Shown in pieces: positions 1-5,013 of a DNA stretch of 5,060 nt (position 1 is the first letter of the stretch; each line of letters opens with the position of its first letter). A program made the position numbers and the translations under genes. The notes beneath the pieces are model-generated. The model saw only the letters and a list, made by a program, of their open reading frames with translations, was not told the DNA's origin and did no database searches. The DNA is from Treponema sp. (GTDB taxonomy: Bacteria > Spirochaetota > Spirochaetia > Treponematales > Breznakiellaceae), in the NCBI GenBank assembly GCA_031283905.1, contig JAITAW010000148.1, positions 1 to 5,060 on the forward strand, written 5' to 3'.

Positions 1-97
1 AAAGCCAAAAGCCAAAAGCCAAAAGCCAAAAGCCAAAAGCCAAAAGCCAAAAGCCAAAAGCCAAAAGCCAAAAGCCAAAAGCCAAAAGCCAAAAGCC
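1..97. repeat. Perfect tandem heptamer array (AAAAGCC)n
   Basis: Thirteen exact copies of AAAAGCC occupy 7-97, preceded by six bases of another copy at the window edge, so the array probably extends further left. No copy is diverged, which suggests a young or actively slipping microsatellite. The unit length is not a multiple of three. No frame on either strand has a stop inside the array, and the frame of the gene starting at 143 stays open back to position 1. The array ends 7 bp before a -10-like hexamer, so it covers the place where a -35 element would sit. Copy-number change could alter promoter geometry, or the frame of any protein translated through it. Slippage is an inference; the perfect repetition is seen directly. 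Confidence 0.97.
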
Positions 98-104
98 AAA
101 AAAT

Positions 105-110
105 TATACT
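105..110 (+). promoter_or_regulatory. -10-like box (TATACT) upstream of the glycosyltransferase operon
   Basis: TATACT matches five of six positions of the sigma70 -10 consensus and lies 32 bp before the TTG start at 143. Seventeen bases upstream lies CCAAAA inside the heptamer array, so no recognisable -35 element is present. The A-tracts of the array could act as an upstream AT-rich element, which is speculative. If used, transcription would begin near 116-118 and give a leader of about 25 nt made up mostly of the start-site hairpin. Confidence 0.4.
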
Positions 111-126
111 GGCGCGTTAGACTTTG

Positions 127-146
127 TCAAGGGGGTAACCCCTTGA
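127..146 (+). promoter_or_regulatory. GNRA-capped hairpin enclosing the SD and TTG start codon
   Basis: TCAAGGGG (127-134) pairs perfectly with CCCCTTGA (139-146) around the tetraloop GTAA (135-138), which belongs to the stable GNRA class. The left arm is the Shine-Dalgarno sequence (AAGGGGG, 129-135) and the right arm includes the TTG start codon (143-145). When folded, both ribosome contacts are paired. This should make initiation on the first gene weak or conditional, for example on temperature, an upstream ribosome or a binding factor. The structure is visible in the sequence; the regulatory role is inferred. Confidence 0.6.
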
Positions 147-1261
147 ATGCGCTGATTTGTGTCCCCACCTATAATGAAGCGGAAAACATTGAACCCTTTA
201 TCAACGTGGTTTTTGACAACGCGCCCCCTTATGCCGATGTTCTTGTCATTGACGATAATTCGCCGGACGGAACGGCGCGTATCGTTGAAAAAGCGCGGAA
301 AAACTATCCTGAAAGATTGCATCTTCTCAATCGCCTCGAAAAACAAGGGCTGGCGGCGGCCTATCTTGCCGCGTTTCACTGGGGGCTTTCAAAGGGCTAT
401 GATCTTTTTCTCGAAATAGACGCGGACTTTTCCCATAACCCGAAATATATCCCCGAAATGTTCCGGGAAATTCAGACTCACGATGTGGTAACCGGTTCAA
501 GAAATATACAAGGCGGCGGCGTTGAGGGTTGGTCTTTGCCGCGAAACATTATATCAAAAGCCGGTTCGTTTTATTCCCGCGCCGTTTTGGGCTGCCCCGT
601 CAAAGACTTGACCGGCGGTTTTACTATGTGGACGAAAACCACGCTCCTTAAAATCAATTTAGACAACATAATTTCCAGAGGATACGCCTTTCAGATTGAA
701 ATGAAGTACCGCGCGTGGCGTTCCGGCTGTTCGATAAAGGAAATCCCGATTGTTTTTCCGGACAGGAAACGCGGTGAATCAAAAATGTCAAAAGGCATAT
801 TTATCGAGGCGTTGGTGAATGTCTGGAAAATAAAACGGGAAACCGGCGCGGGCGGCGCAATGGGCCAGTTTTTCAGATTCGCGCTTACTGGCGGACTGGG
901 AACCATCACCAACCTGCTTATCTTTTTTATCCTTGCCGATATTGCGGGACTACCGGAAGTACCGGTCAGTATCGGCTGCTTTTTGATCGCGGGCACCCAA
1001 AACTATTTTTTGAATCACACGTGGTCTTTCGCGGATAAAACTGCAAAAGCGCCCGCGTCAATAAAACAATGGGGCTTGTTTTTATGCGCGTCCCTTTTGG
1101 GTCTTGCCGTAAATCTCACGGTAATGGCGCTGCTCCTCGCCCGTTTCACGTTTCCCTATAAATTCATCGCCCAAGGCTGCGGGATCGCGGCGGGGATGGC
1201 AATCAATTTTACGCTTTCTAAATTATTTATCTGGAGAAAAAAACATGAAAATCAGAGATAA
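143..1261 (+). CDS. Polyprenol-phosphate glycosyltransferase (GT2, DPM1-like) fused to GtrA-like domain
   Basis: The 372-aa protein has two parts. Residues 1-235 form a GT-A fold GT2 domain of the dolichol-phosphate mannose synthase type: PTYNE at 8-12, DDNSPDGT at 37-44, metal-binding DAD at 93-95, DLTGGF at 155-160, GYAFQIEM at 180-187, and the basic stretch FPDRKRGESKMS at 205-216. Residues 242-366 form a GtrA-like module of four membrane helices (about 244-266, 272-292, 308-332, 338-360) with NYFLNHTWSF and a C-terminal NFTLSKLFIW. Known family members transfer a sugar, usually mannose or glucose, from a nucleotide donor to polyprenyl phosphate at the inner membrane face; GtrA domains anchor the enzyme or help flip the product. 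The TTG start fits because PTYNE begins at residue 8 and AAGGGGG lies 7 nt upstream. The frame is open further upstream, so a longer form is not excluded. The stop overlaps the next gene by 17 bp, indicating translational coupling. Sugar identity is unknown. Confidence 0.9.
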   Translation: MNALICVPTYNEAENIEPFINVVFDNAPPYADVLVIDDNSPDGTARIVEKARKNYPERLHLLNRLEKQGLAAAYLAAFHWGLSKGYDLFLEIDADFSHNPKYIPEMFREIQTHDVVTGSRNIQGGGVEGWSLPRNIISKAGSFYSRAVLGCPVKDLTGGFTMWTKTTLLKINLDNIISRGYAFQIEMKYRAWRSGCSIKEIPIVFPDRKRGESKMSKGIFIEALVNVWKIKRETGAGGAMGQFFRFALTGGLGTITNLLIFFILADIAGLPEVPVSIGCFLIAGTQNYFLNHTWSFADKTAKAPASIKQWGLFLCASLLGLAVNLTVMALLLARFTFPYKFIAQGCGIAAGMAINFTLSKLFIWRKKHENQR

Positions 1262-3236
1262 CTATATAACGGCAATGCTGCTTTTGTGCGCGGCGGCGGC
1301 TTCTTTTTTATACACCGTTTATGAAAACAGAAACAATATGGACGATGAAAGCGCACCGGTTGTCGTTAACGTGGAAGTCGATAAACGTTTTGCAAATGAT
1401 TACCGACCCGCCGTCTGGCCGGAAGAGGGCGAGGTTTTTGATTTTGTTGAGCCGGTGAATTCGACCGGGAGCGGTCTGAGGAACACCGTTGTTTACGCGG
1501 AAATTAACGGGAGACGTTTTCAAAAACTGTTTATAAAATGCTCCGACCCGCAGACCGCGCTCAAGCCGGTGGACAACATAGCCGTATTTGTCGGAAACAA
1601 GACCTATTATTATCCGAAAAGCGTAATAGAAACATGGGCGGGGCAGGAAACGGAAGAAGAAGTTTTGTTTGAGATCCCGCTTGTTCCCTACGCGAAATCC
1701 ATGATAAAACCGTGGATAAACTGGTACGGCGATTTTAATTTTGTTCTGAAAGAAGTAACCGCTTTCTTGATTAATCCGCTTTCGTTTCTTCCGGCGTTAT
1801 TTTTTATTCTGCTGTTTATATCCCTGTTTTGGACGGAAATAGAAGCGGCGTTTCGCTTTATCACCAAAAAGCACGGTAAAAAAGCCGAGCTAATTTTATT
1901 GCTGTCGCTGCTTGTTTTTGCGTTTCTTCTGCGGTTCAACGGGTTTACGCGGCATTCGTCATGGGCCGATGAACTCTATTCAAGCACGGTTGCGGCAAAC
2001 CCGCATCTGCCATGGTTAAACATATTGAGAGACCCCGGCAATCCCCCTTTGTTTTACCTGATATTGCGGCTGTGGTACGAAATATTCGGCTGGTCCGAAC
2101 CGGCGGGCCGGATGCTGTGCGTTCTGCTCGGCGTTTCCGGTATCGCAACGCTTTATTGTTTTGTAAAAACGATGTGCGGCAGAAAATACGCTTTTCTGGC
2201 CGCTTTCCTGCTGGCGGTAAATCCTTCGCATATCGGTTATTCGCAGGAAATCCGCGCGTATATTCTCCAGATGGCCCTTGTCCCGCTTGCGGCGCAGGCT
2301 TTCTTTTCCGTACAGAGGAAAGGCGGCCTAAAAAATTACGCCTTCTATAGCTTTGCGGGATCCGCGCTGGTAAACACCCATTATTACGGCGTATTGTTGA
2401 TACTTTTTCATTATATCTATTACGTATTCGTGAACAGAAAACAAGTGTTAAAAAAGGAAACGGTTTATTTCACCGCCGCCAATATCGTGATAGCCCTGTC
2501 TTTGCTTCCGTTCTTGGTTATGACGGCGTTTCGGCAAGCGTTGATGGACGGCGGCTTTAATACATGGATTCCTCCGATAGGTAAAAAAGAGTTTATTGTG
2601 TTTGTAACGCTGCTGTTGTTCTGCGCCCTGTTCCCGCTTATAAAGCGGCGGTTTGAAAGGATAACTAAAACACACGGGAGAACTTCCGGCCTTTTAGGTT
2701 ACGCGGTATACGCCTGTTCGTTTATCTATATAGCGGCGTATCTTGTCTCGCTTAAGCGCAACATTTTTGTGTGGCGTTATCTTTCCGTATGCCTGCCGCT
2801 TGTATTGTCGATCCTGCCGGTTATGGTTTTTACGATGCGTTACGCTAAATTCGATGTTGCCTTTCGTTGCCTCCTGCTTGCCGCGGTGGTACAGTTTTCC
2901 GGCGGCTTCAGAGAATTCGACGTTGGTCGGAATGACGTGTATAAAGAGGCGCAGGAATATGTATCGGCGGATGCCGGGGCACATTCATTGCGGACGGCCC
3001 AGCTTTATCATTGGGTTGACGACCAGCCGTCATATTACGGTCTTGCGAAAATCCCGCCTTTTACAGAGGCGGAGGATTGCGAGGTAGTATATATCAACTC
3101 CTTGTACAAAGACGAACCCGGTATGTCATTGCTATTATCCGATGCGGGATTGGACAGGGAAAATATTTTGAAAATCCGGACAACCAACGGAAGGTATATA
3201 TGGAAAAAATATCTGGCAGGAGATGTTGGTAACTGA
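1245..3236 (+). CDS. Multi-spanning GT-C glycosyltransferase (GT39/PMT-like) with N-terminal ectodomain
   Basis: This 663-aa integral membrane protein starts at ATG inside the end of the preceding gene, with GGAG 8 nt upstream. Residues 8-25 form a first helix. Residues 30-170 are hydrophilic and probably extracytoplasmic, followed by a helix at 172-196. The GT-C core starts near 214 with helices at about 214-232, 288-308, 315-331, 338-356, 364-392, 407-428, 448-466, 483-503, 511-530 and 536-552. An acidic pair D242-E243 lies in the first extracytoplasmic loop, the usual catalytic position in PMT/ArnT-type enzymes. Further family-like motifs are GNPPLFY (265-271), SQEIRAY (333-339) and RNIFVWRYLSVCLPL (505-519). 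Residues 553-663 form a soluble tail. Such enzymes use polyprenyl-phosphate sugars, which the preceding gene would supply, to glycosylate lipids, glycans or proteins outside the membrane. The acceptor is unknown. The N-terminal ectodomain is not part of the minimal family architecture, and I do not recognise its fold. Confidence 0.85.
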   Translation: MKIRDNYITAMLLLCAAAASFLYTVYENRNNMDDESAPVVVNVEVDKRFANDYRPAVWPEEGEVFDFVEPVNSTGSGLRNTVVYAEINGRRFQKLFIKCSDPQTALKPVDNIAVFVGNKTYYYPKSVIETWAGQETEEEVLFEIPLVPYAKSMIKPWINWYGDFNFVLKEVTAFLINPLSFLPALFFILLFISLFWTEIEAAFRFITKKHGKKAELILLLSLLVFAFLLRFNGFTRHSSWADELYSSTVAANPHLPWLNILRDPGNPPLFYLILRLWYEIFGWSEPAGRMLCVLLGVSGIATLYCFVKTMCGRKYAFLAAFLLAVNPSHIGYSQEIRAYILQMALVPLAAQAFFSVQRKGGLKNYAFYSFAGSALVNTHYYGVLLILFHYIYYVFVNRKQVLKKETVYFTAANIVIALSLLPFLVMTAFRQALMDGGFNTWIPPIGKKEFIVFVTLLLFCALFPLIKRRFERITKTHGRTSGLLGYAVYACSFIYIAAYLVSLKRNIFVWRYLSVCLPLVLSILPVMVFTMRYAKFDVAFRCLLLAAVVQFSGGFREFDVGRNDVYKEAQEYVSADAGAHSLRTAQLYHWVDDQPSYYGLAKIPPFTEAEDCEVVYINSLYKDEPGMSLLLSDAGLDRENILKIRTTNGRYIWKKYLAGDVGN

Positions 3237-3339
3237 CGTGAGGCGCGACAGTTTGAACAAACCGCTTTCGGCGAGGGCGATGGGTTCCCCGCCTGGGGAA
3301 GTACTGATTAAATCAGGGAAGATGGATAGGATAGAGGGT
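3237..3339. other. Intergenic spacer with hairpin and palindrome
   Basis: No gene is supported here. TTCCCC (3285-3290) pairs with GGGGAA (3295-3300) over a 4-nt loop. Immediately after comes the near-perfect palindrome CTGATT-A-AATCAG (3304-3316). Neither is followed by a T-run, so they are not classical terminators. A small inverted repeat, GTTTG-AA-CAAAC, lies at 3251-3262. These could be the operator or end region of the IS5-like element that follows, or mRNA 3'-end structures of the glycosyltransferase operon. The frame open from ATG 3223 through this spacer is judged fortuitous. Confidence 0.5.
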
Positions 3340-3573
3340 ATGAAAAAGCAACAAACATTTGGATATAGAATACGGAAAACGCAAACGGATAAGCCGGCGG
3401 GAAGTATTTTGGATACGATGGAGCGTCTTGTACCGTGAAAAGCGCTTGATGAAGAAATACGCCCTCTTTATTTTCAGGGGAAACGAGGACGGCCGCCCAA
3501 ATGAATACAAACCATGATGATGATGTATCTGCTTCAAATATGGTTCAACCTTACGGACGATCCTTCTATGGCT
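3340..3573 (+). pseudogene. IS5-family transposase, N-terminal remnant with two in-frame stops
   Basis: Read in one frame from ATG 3340 (GAGGG just upstream), the sequence gives MKKQQTFGYRIRKTQ, then LDTMERLVP, a TGA at 3436-3438, KALDEEIRPLYFQGKRGRPPK, a second TGA at 3502-3504, and IQTMMMMYLLQIWFNLTDDPSMA. This order matches the start of IS5-group transposases: the QQTF opening, the xMxxLVPW segment, the GRPP linker, and the MLRxYLLQxWFNLSDPxME segment of the DUF772 domain. The first TGA replaces the family's conserved Trp after LVP, consistent with a TGG to TGA change. No frameshift is needed. Homology stops at about 3573, inside the terminator hairpin, and the DDE catalytic domain is absent. 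The fragment is non-functional. Family assignment is from remembered motifs, not a search. Confidence 0.75.
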
Positions 3574-3595
3574 CTAGGGCCATAGAAGGATTTTT
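3560..3595 (+). terminator. Strong Rho-independent terminator
   Basis: ATCCTTCTATGGC (3560-3572) is perfectly complementary to GCCATAGAAGGAT (3579-3591), a 13-bp stem with a 6-nt loop (TCTAGG). It is followed at once by TTTTT (3591-3595). The T-run is only on the plus-strand side, so it acts rightward. It is the first good terminator after the glycosyltransferase operon, 324 bp past its stop codon, and it also lies between that operon and the promoter of the IS4-like pseudogene. Its left arm is still in frame with the IS5 transposase remnant. Confidence 0.88.
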
Positions 3596-3599
3596 ATTC

Positions 3600-3737
3600 G
3601 CAAGTCCGGTTTAATACTCCGCCACAAACTTGTTTGCGCGCGTGCCGTGCGGAGGCTCATTCTTAAAAAGGCGTACCGTATATTCCATATACATTATAAT
3701 GTTCGCTTGAAAATGAACCTCCCCGCCCTTGCAGGCT
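3600..3737. other. Palindrome-rich spacer before the IS4-like remnant
   Basis: No coding region is supported. CTCCGC (3617-3622) can pair with GCGGAG (3649-3654), enclosing a short AAAC-TT-GTTT repeat (3626-3635). GTATAT-TCC-ATATAC (3678-3692) adjoins the perfect 12-bp palindrome ACATTATAATGT (3691-3702). This palindrome contains a consensus TATAAT on the plus strand (3695-3700) and another on the minus strand (3693-3698). Neither has a -35 element at the right distance. GTTC (3701-3704) and GAAC (3715-3718) form a further loose inverted repeat. Function is unknown; an operator or IS-end structure is possible. Confidence 0.45.
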
Positions 3738-3746
3738 AAACTTGAC
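3738..3746 (+). repeat. Candidate left terminal inverted repeat of IS4-like element
   Basis: AAACTTGAC here recurs in inverted orientation as GTCAAGTTT at 4828-4836. The two copies bracket the IS4-family pseudogene, giving a candidate unit of about 1.1 kb. This copy overlaps the -35 hexamer of the transposase promoter, an arrangement common in insertion sequences. The match is only 9 bp, does not extend, and no 9-bp target duplication is visible outside it (TTGCAGGCT against TGAAAAAGC), so chance is not excluded. Confidence 0.3.
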
Positions 3747-3770
3747 CCACAATTTTCTCATATTTATGCT
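3742..3770 (+). promoter_or_regulatory. Sigma70-like promoter of the IS4-like transposase remnant
   Basis: TTGACC (3742-3747) and TATGCT (3765-3770) are separated by an ideal 17 bp. The -35 matches five of six consensus bases and the -10 four of six. An alternative -10, TATAGT at 3770-3775, matches better but has a 22-bp spacer. The transposase start is 40 bp downstream of the proposed -10, with GGGGAAGGG (3798-3806) as ribosome binding region just before ATG 3810. The promoter may still be active although the gene is dead. Confidence 0.6.
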
Positions 3771-3809
3771 ATAGTCTCCTAAACAGTCGAAAACTACGGG
3801 GAAGGGAAT

Positions 3810-4690
3810 ATGGCGCAAGGGACAAGTTTCAACATGGAAGAAGAATTCGCCGGGCTGGATTTTCATTCCCTCCGTGTTGAAGAGCGGTTTGTCAGAACCA
3901 TGGAAACCCTGATACGATGGCCGGATGCGTCAATTTGGGAAGCAGGCGAAGACCGGGCCGAAGCCAAGTCAATTTACCGGATGCCGGCCAATGAAAGTTT
4001 TGACCGGGAGGAGATCGCCGGGGCGCACCGGAAAGCAACGATACGGCGGATAGTTGAACATAAGGGGTACGATCTCGGCGGTACAGGATACCACGGGAGT
4101 AAACTACGACACCTGCCCGAAGAGGAGGGGATGGGGTATATCAGCGGTAAGACCGCCGGGGTAATGTCCATAGTTGCCCGGCGGTGGCCGCTGACGGGCC
4201 GGTGTTGGGGGTATTGGACCGGTCAAGTTATAACCAGCCCGAGTCAAAGGATGAACCGGCAAGCCACGAGAGCGAGAAGGGACGCCCGATAGAGGAGAAG
4301 GAGAGTGTCCTGCGGCAGGAAAGTCCGGAGAGGAGCGCGGCGACTATTCCCGAAGAGGTTAAGGTGACTACCGTGTGTGACCGGGAAGGGGATATGTATG
4401 AGTTATTTTCCAAGTCATACTTGTTGAAAGAACCGCCGTTCATCAGGATAGCGCGGAACCGGATGACGGTGGAAAACAAGCGGATATTGGACGAAATACG
4501 GAAGGAACGATGTCAGGGGAGGGTTGGAGCAAGGCTCCCCCGGGACGTCCGGAACGGGAGTCGGTATTGCGGATGAGGCGTGCATCGTATTCGGTAAAAC
4601 GGTCGCATATTCTCAATCCGGTTAAAGCATTGCCTGAGGCGATAGTGTTGCGGGTTATTTATGTTAGGATAGGCGCAGATAGCAAACGGC
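3810..4690 (+). pseudogene. IS4-family (Tn5/IS50-like) transposase, frameshifted and C-terminally truncated
   Basis: Homology runs through three frames. Segment one (3810-4064) gives the Tn5-type DNA-binding domain: EEEFAGLDFHSLRVEERF, ASIWEAGEDRAEAKSIYR, and AHRKATIRRIVEHKG. An extra G in the run 4064-4067 moves to the frame reading ISAVQDTTGVNYDT (to about 4113), which contains the first catalytic Asp. A net deletion near 4111-4113 returns to EEEGMGYISGKTAGV. A missing A near 4163 leads to NVHSCPAVAADGPVLGVLD, SSYNQPESKDEPASHESEKG, and VCDREGDMYELF with the second catalytic Asp, then NRMTVENKRILDEIRKER. A missing G near 4556 leads to ESVLRMRRASYSVKR and PEAIVLRVIYVR, fading at about 4690. 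The Y-R-E-K segment with the catalytic Glu is absent. The full family length is about 450 residues; about 290 remain. The gene cannot make an active transposase. Sequencing errors in homopolymers could explain some indels but not the truncation. Confidence 0.82.
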
Positions 4691-4728
4691 CAATATCAAG
4701 AGTCGTACCGTCAAGCGTCTCGGATATG

Positions 4729-4749
4729 CCGCTTGGGAACTTCAAGCGG
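4729..4749. repeat. Inverted repeat CCGCTTG / CAAGCGG
   Basis: CCGCTTG (4729-4735) is the exact reverse complement of CAAGCGG (4743-4749), with a 7-nt loop GGAACTT. CAAGCG also occurs at 4712-4717 and could pair with the same left arm (CGCTTG, 4730-4735), so two hairpins compete for it. It lies just past the end of recognisable IS4 transposase homology. Confidence 0.6.
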
Positions 4750-4769
4750 ATTGATACAACGCGACGTTC

Positions 4770-4788
4770 GAGACGGCATCGCCGTCTC
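4770..4788. repeat. GC-rich hairpin GAGACGGC / GCCGTCTC
   Basis: GAGACGGC (4770-4777) pairs perfectly with GCCGTCTC (4781-4788) around ATC, an 8-bp stem. Its left arm CGAGACG (4769-4775) is also fully complementary to CGTCTCG at 4716-4722, giving an alternative long-range pairing that would enclose the 4729-4749 hairpin. The nearest T-run (TTTT, 4798-4801) is 9 bp past the stem, so it is a poor terminator. Confidence 0.65.
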
Positions 4789-4827
4789 CTCTCCTGCTTT
4801 TCCGTCTCCATGAACCACCTCGGTAAT

Positions 4828-4836
4828 GTCAAGTTT
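4828..4836 (-). repeat. Candidate right terminal inverted repeat of IS4-like element
   Basis: GTCAAGTTT is the exact reverse complement of AAACTTGAC at 3738-3746, on the other side of the IS4-like pseudogene. If real, it marks the right end of an internally deleted copy. Similarity does not extend past 9 bp. Confidence 0.3.
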
Positions 4837-4837
4837 T

Positions 4838-4865
4838 GAAAAAGCCGACTTTTAACCGCTTTTTC
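4838..4865. repeat. Hairpin GAAAAAGC / GCTTTTTC
   Basis: GAAAAAGC (4838-4845) pairs exactly with GCTTTTTC (4858-4865) over a 12-nt loop. The A and T arms give terminator-like features in both directions, but the stem is weak and the T-run lies within it. It starts 2 bp after the candidate right IS end. Confidence 0.4.
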
Positions 4866-4910
4866 TAAGCCTATGGCAACCTTTTCATTGAAAACTTCAG
4901 TTCCCAAGCT

Positions 4911-4933
4911 AACTCGAACATAGTTCGAGTTTT
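4911..4933 (+). terminator. Possible terminator hairpin AACTCGAAC / GTTCGAGTT
   Basis: AACTCGAAC (4911-4919) pairs perfectly with GTTCGAGTT (4923-4931) around ATA, a 9-bp stem running into TTTT (4930-4933). The T-run is short and half inside the stem, so this is a modest terminator at best; it could equally be a protein-binding palindrome. The core CGAAC-ATA-GTTCG resembles a Gram-positive LexA box but its spacer is one base short. Confidence 0.4.
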
Positions 4934-5001
4934 GAAACATCCTCTAATCAAAAAAATTATAAAAAAATCAAAAACCCCCGTGATGAGACATTTCAAAAAG
5001 T

Positions 5002-5013
5002 GGAGGTGATCCA
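5002..5013 (+). promoter_or_regulatory. Extended SD-like element complementary to the 16S rRNA 3' end
   Basis: GGAGGTGATCCA is the exact complement of the conserved 16S tail UGGAUCACCUCC, twelve bases instead of the usual four to six. It lies 13-18 nt before ATG 5020, which opens a 9-codon ORF ending at 5049 (MMALKRSRN). The element is also the core of a small hairpin, GTGGA (5000-5004) with TCCAC (5010-5014). It might be an over-strong ribosome binding site for a leader peptide, a ribosome-sequestering site, or a sequence coincidence. Any downstream gene is outside the window. Confidence 0.4.

Noticed and set aside
1..97. CRISPR array or origin iterons
   Set aside because: Units are 7 bp, contiguous and without spacers, and there is no replication initiator gene or DnaA box pattern nearby.
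104..379. 91-codon reverse-strand ORF over the start of the first gene
   Set aside because: It is the antisense shadow of the strongly supported GT2 domain.
3223..3438. 71-codon open frame overlapping the end of the GT-C gene
   Set aside because: AGGAG abuts the ATG with no spacer, the first 39 codons show no recognisable features, and the rest is the IS5 transposase remnant beginning at its own ATG 3340.
4913..4929. LexA-type SOS box CGAAC-ATA-GTTCG
   Set aside because: The Gram-positive consensus needs four bases between half-sites; here there are three, and no SOS gene follows.
4659..4940. 93-codon reverse-strand ORF
   Set aside because: It runs antisense to transposase homology and through several inverted repeats, with no SD of note and no family motif. 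It is treated as a fortuitous frame.
5002..5013. 3' end of a 16S rRNA gene on the minus strand
   Set aside because: Only the terminal 12 bases match; the sequence that should precede the 16S tail is absent on both immediate flanks.
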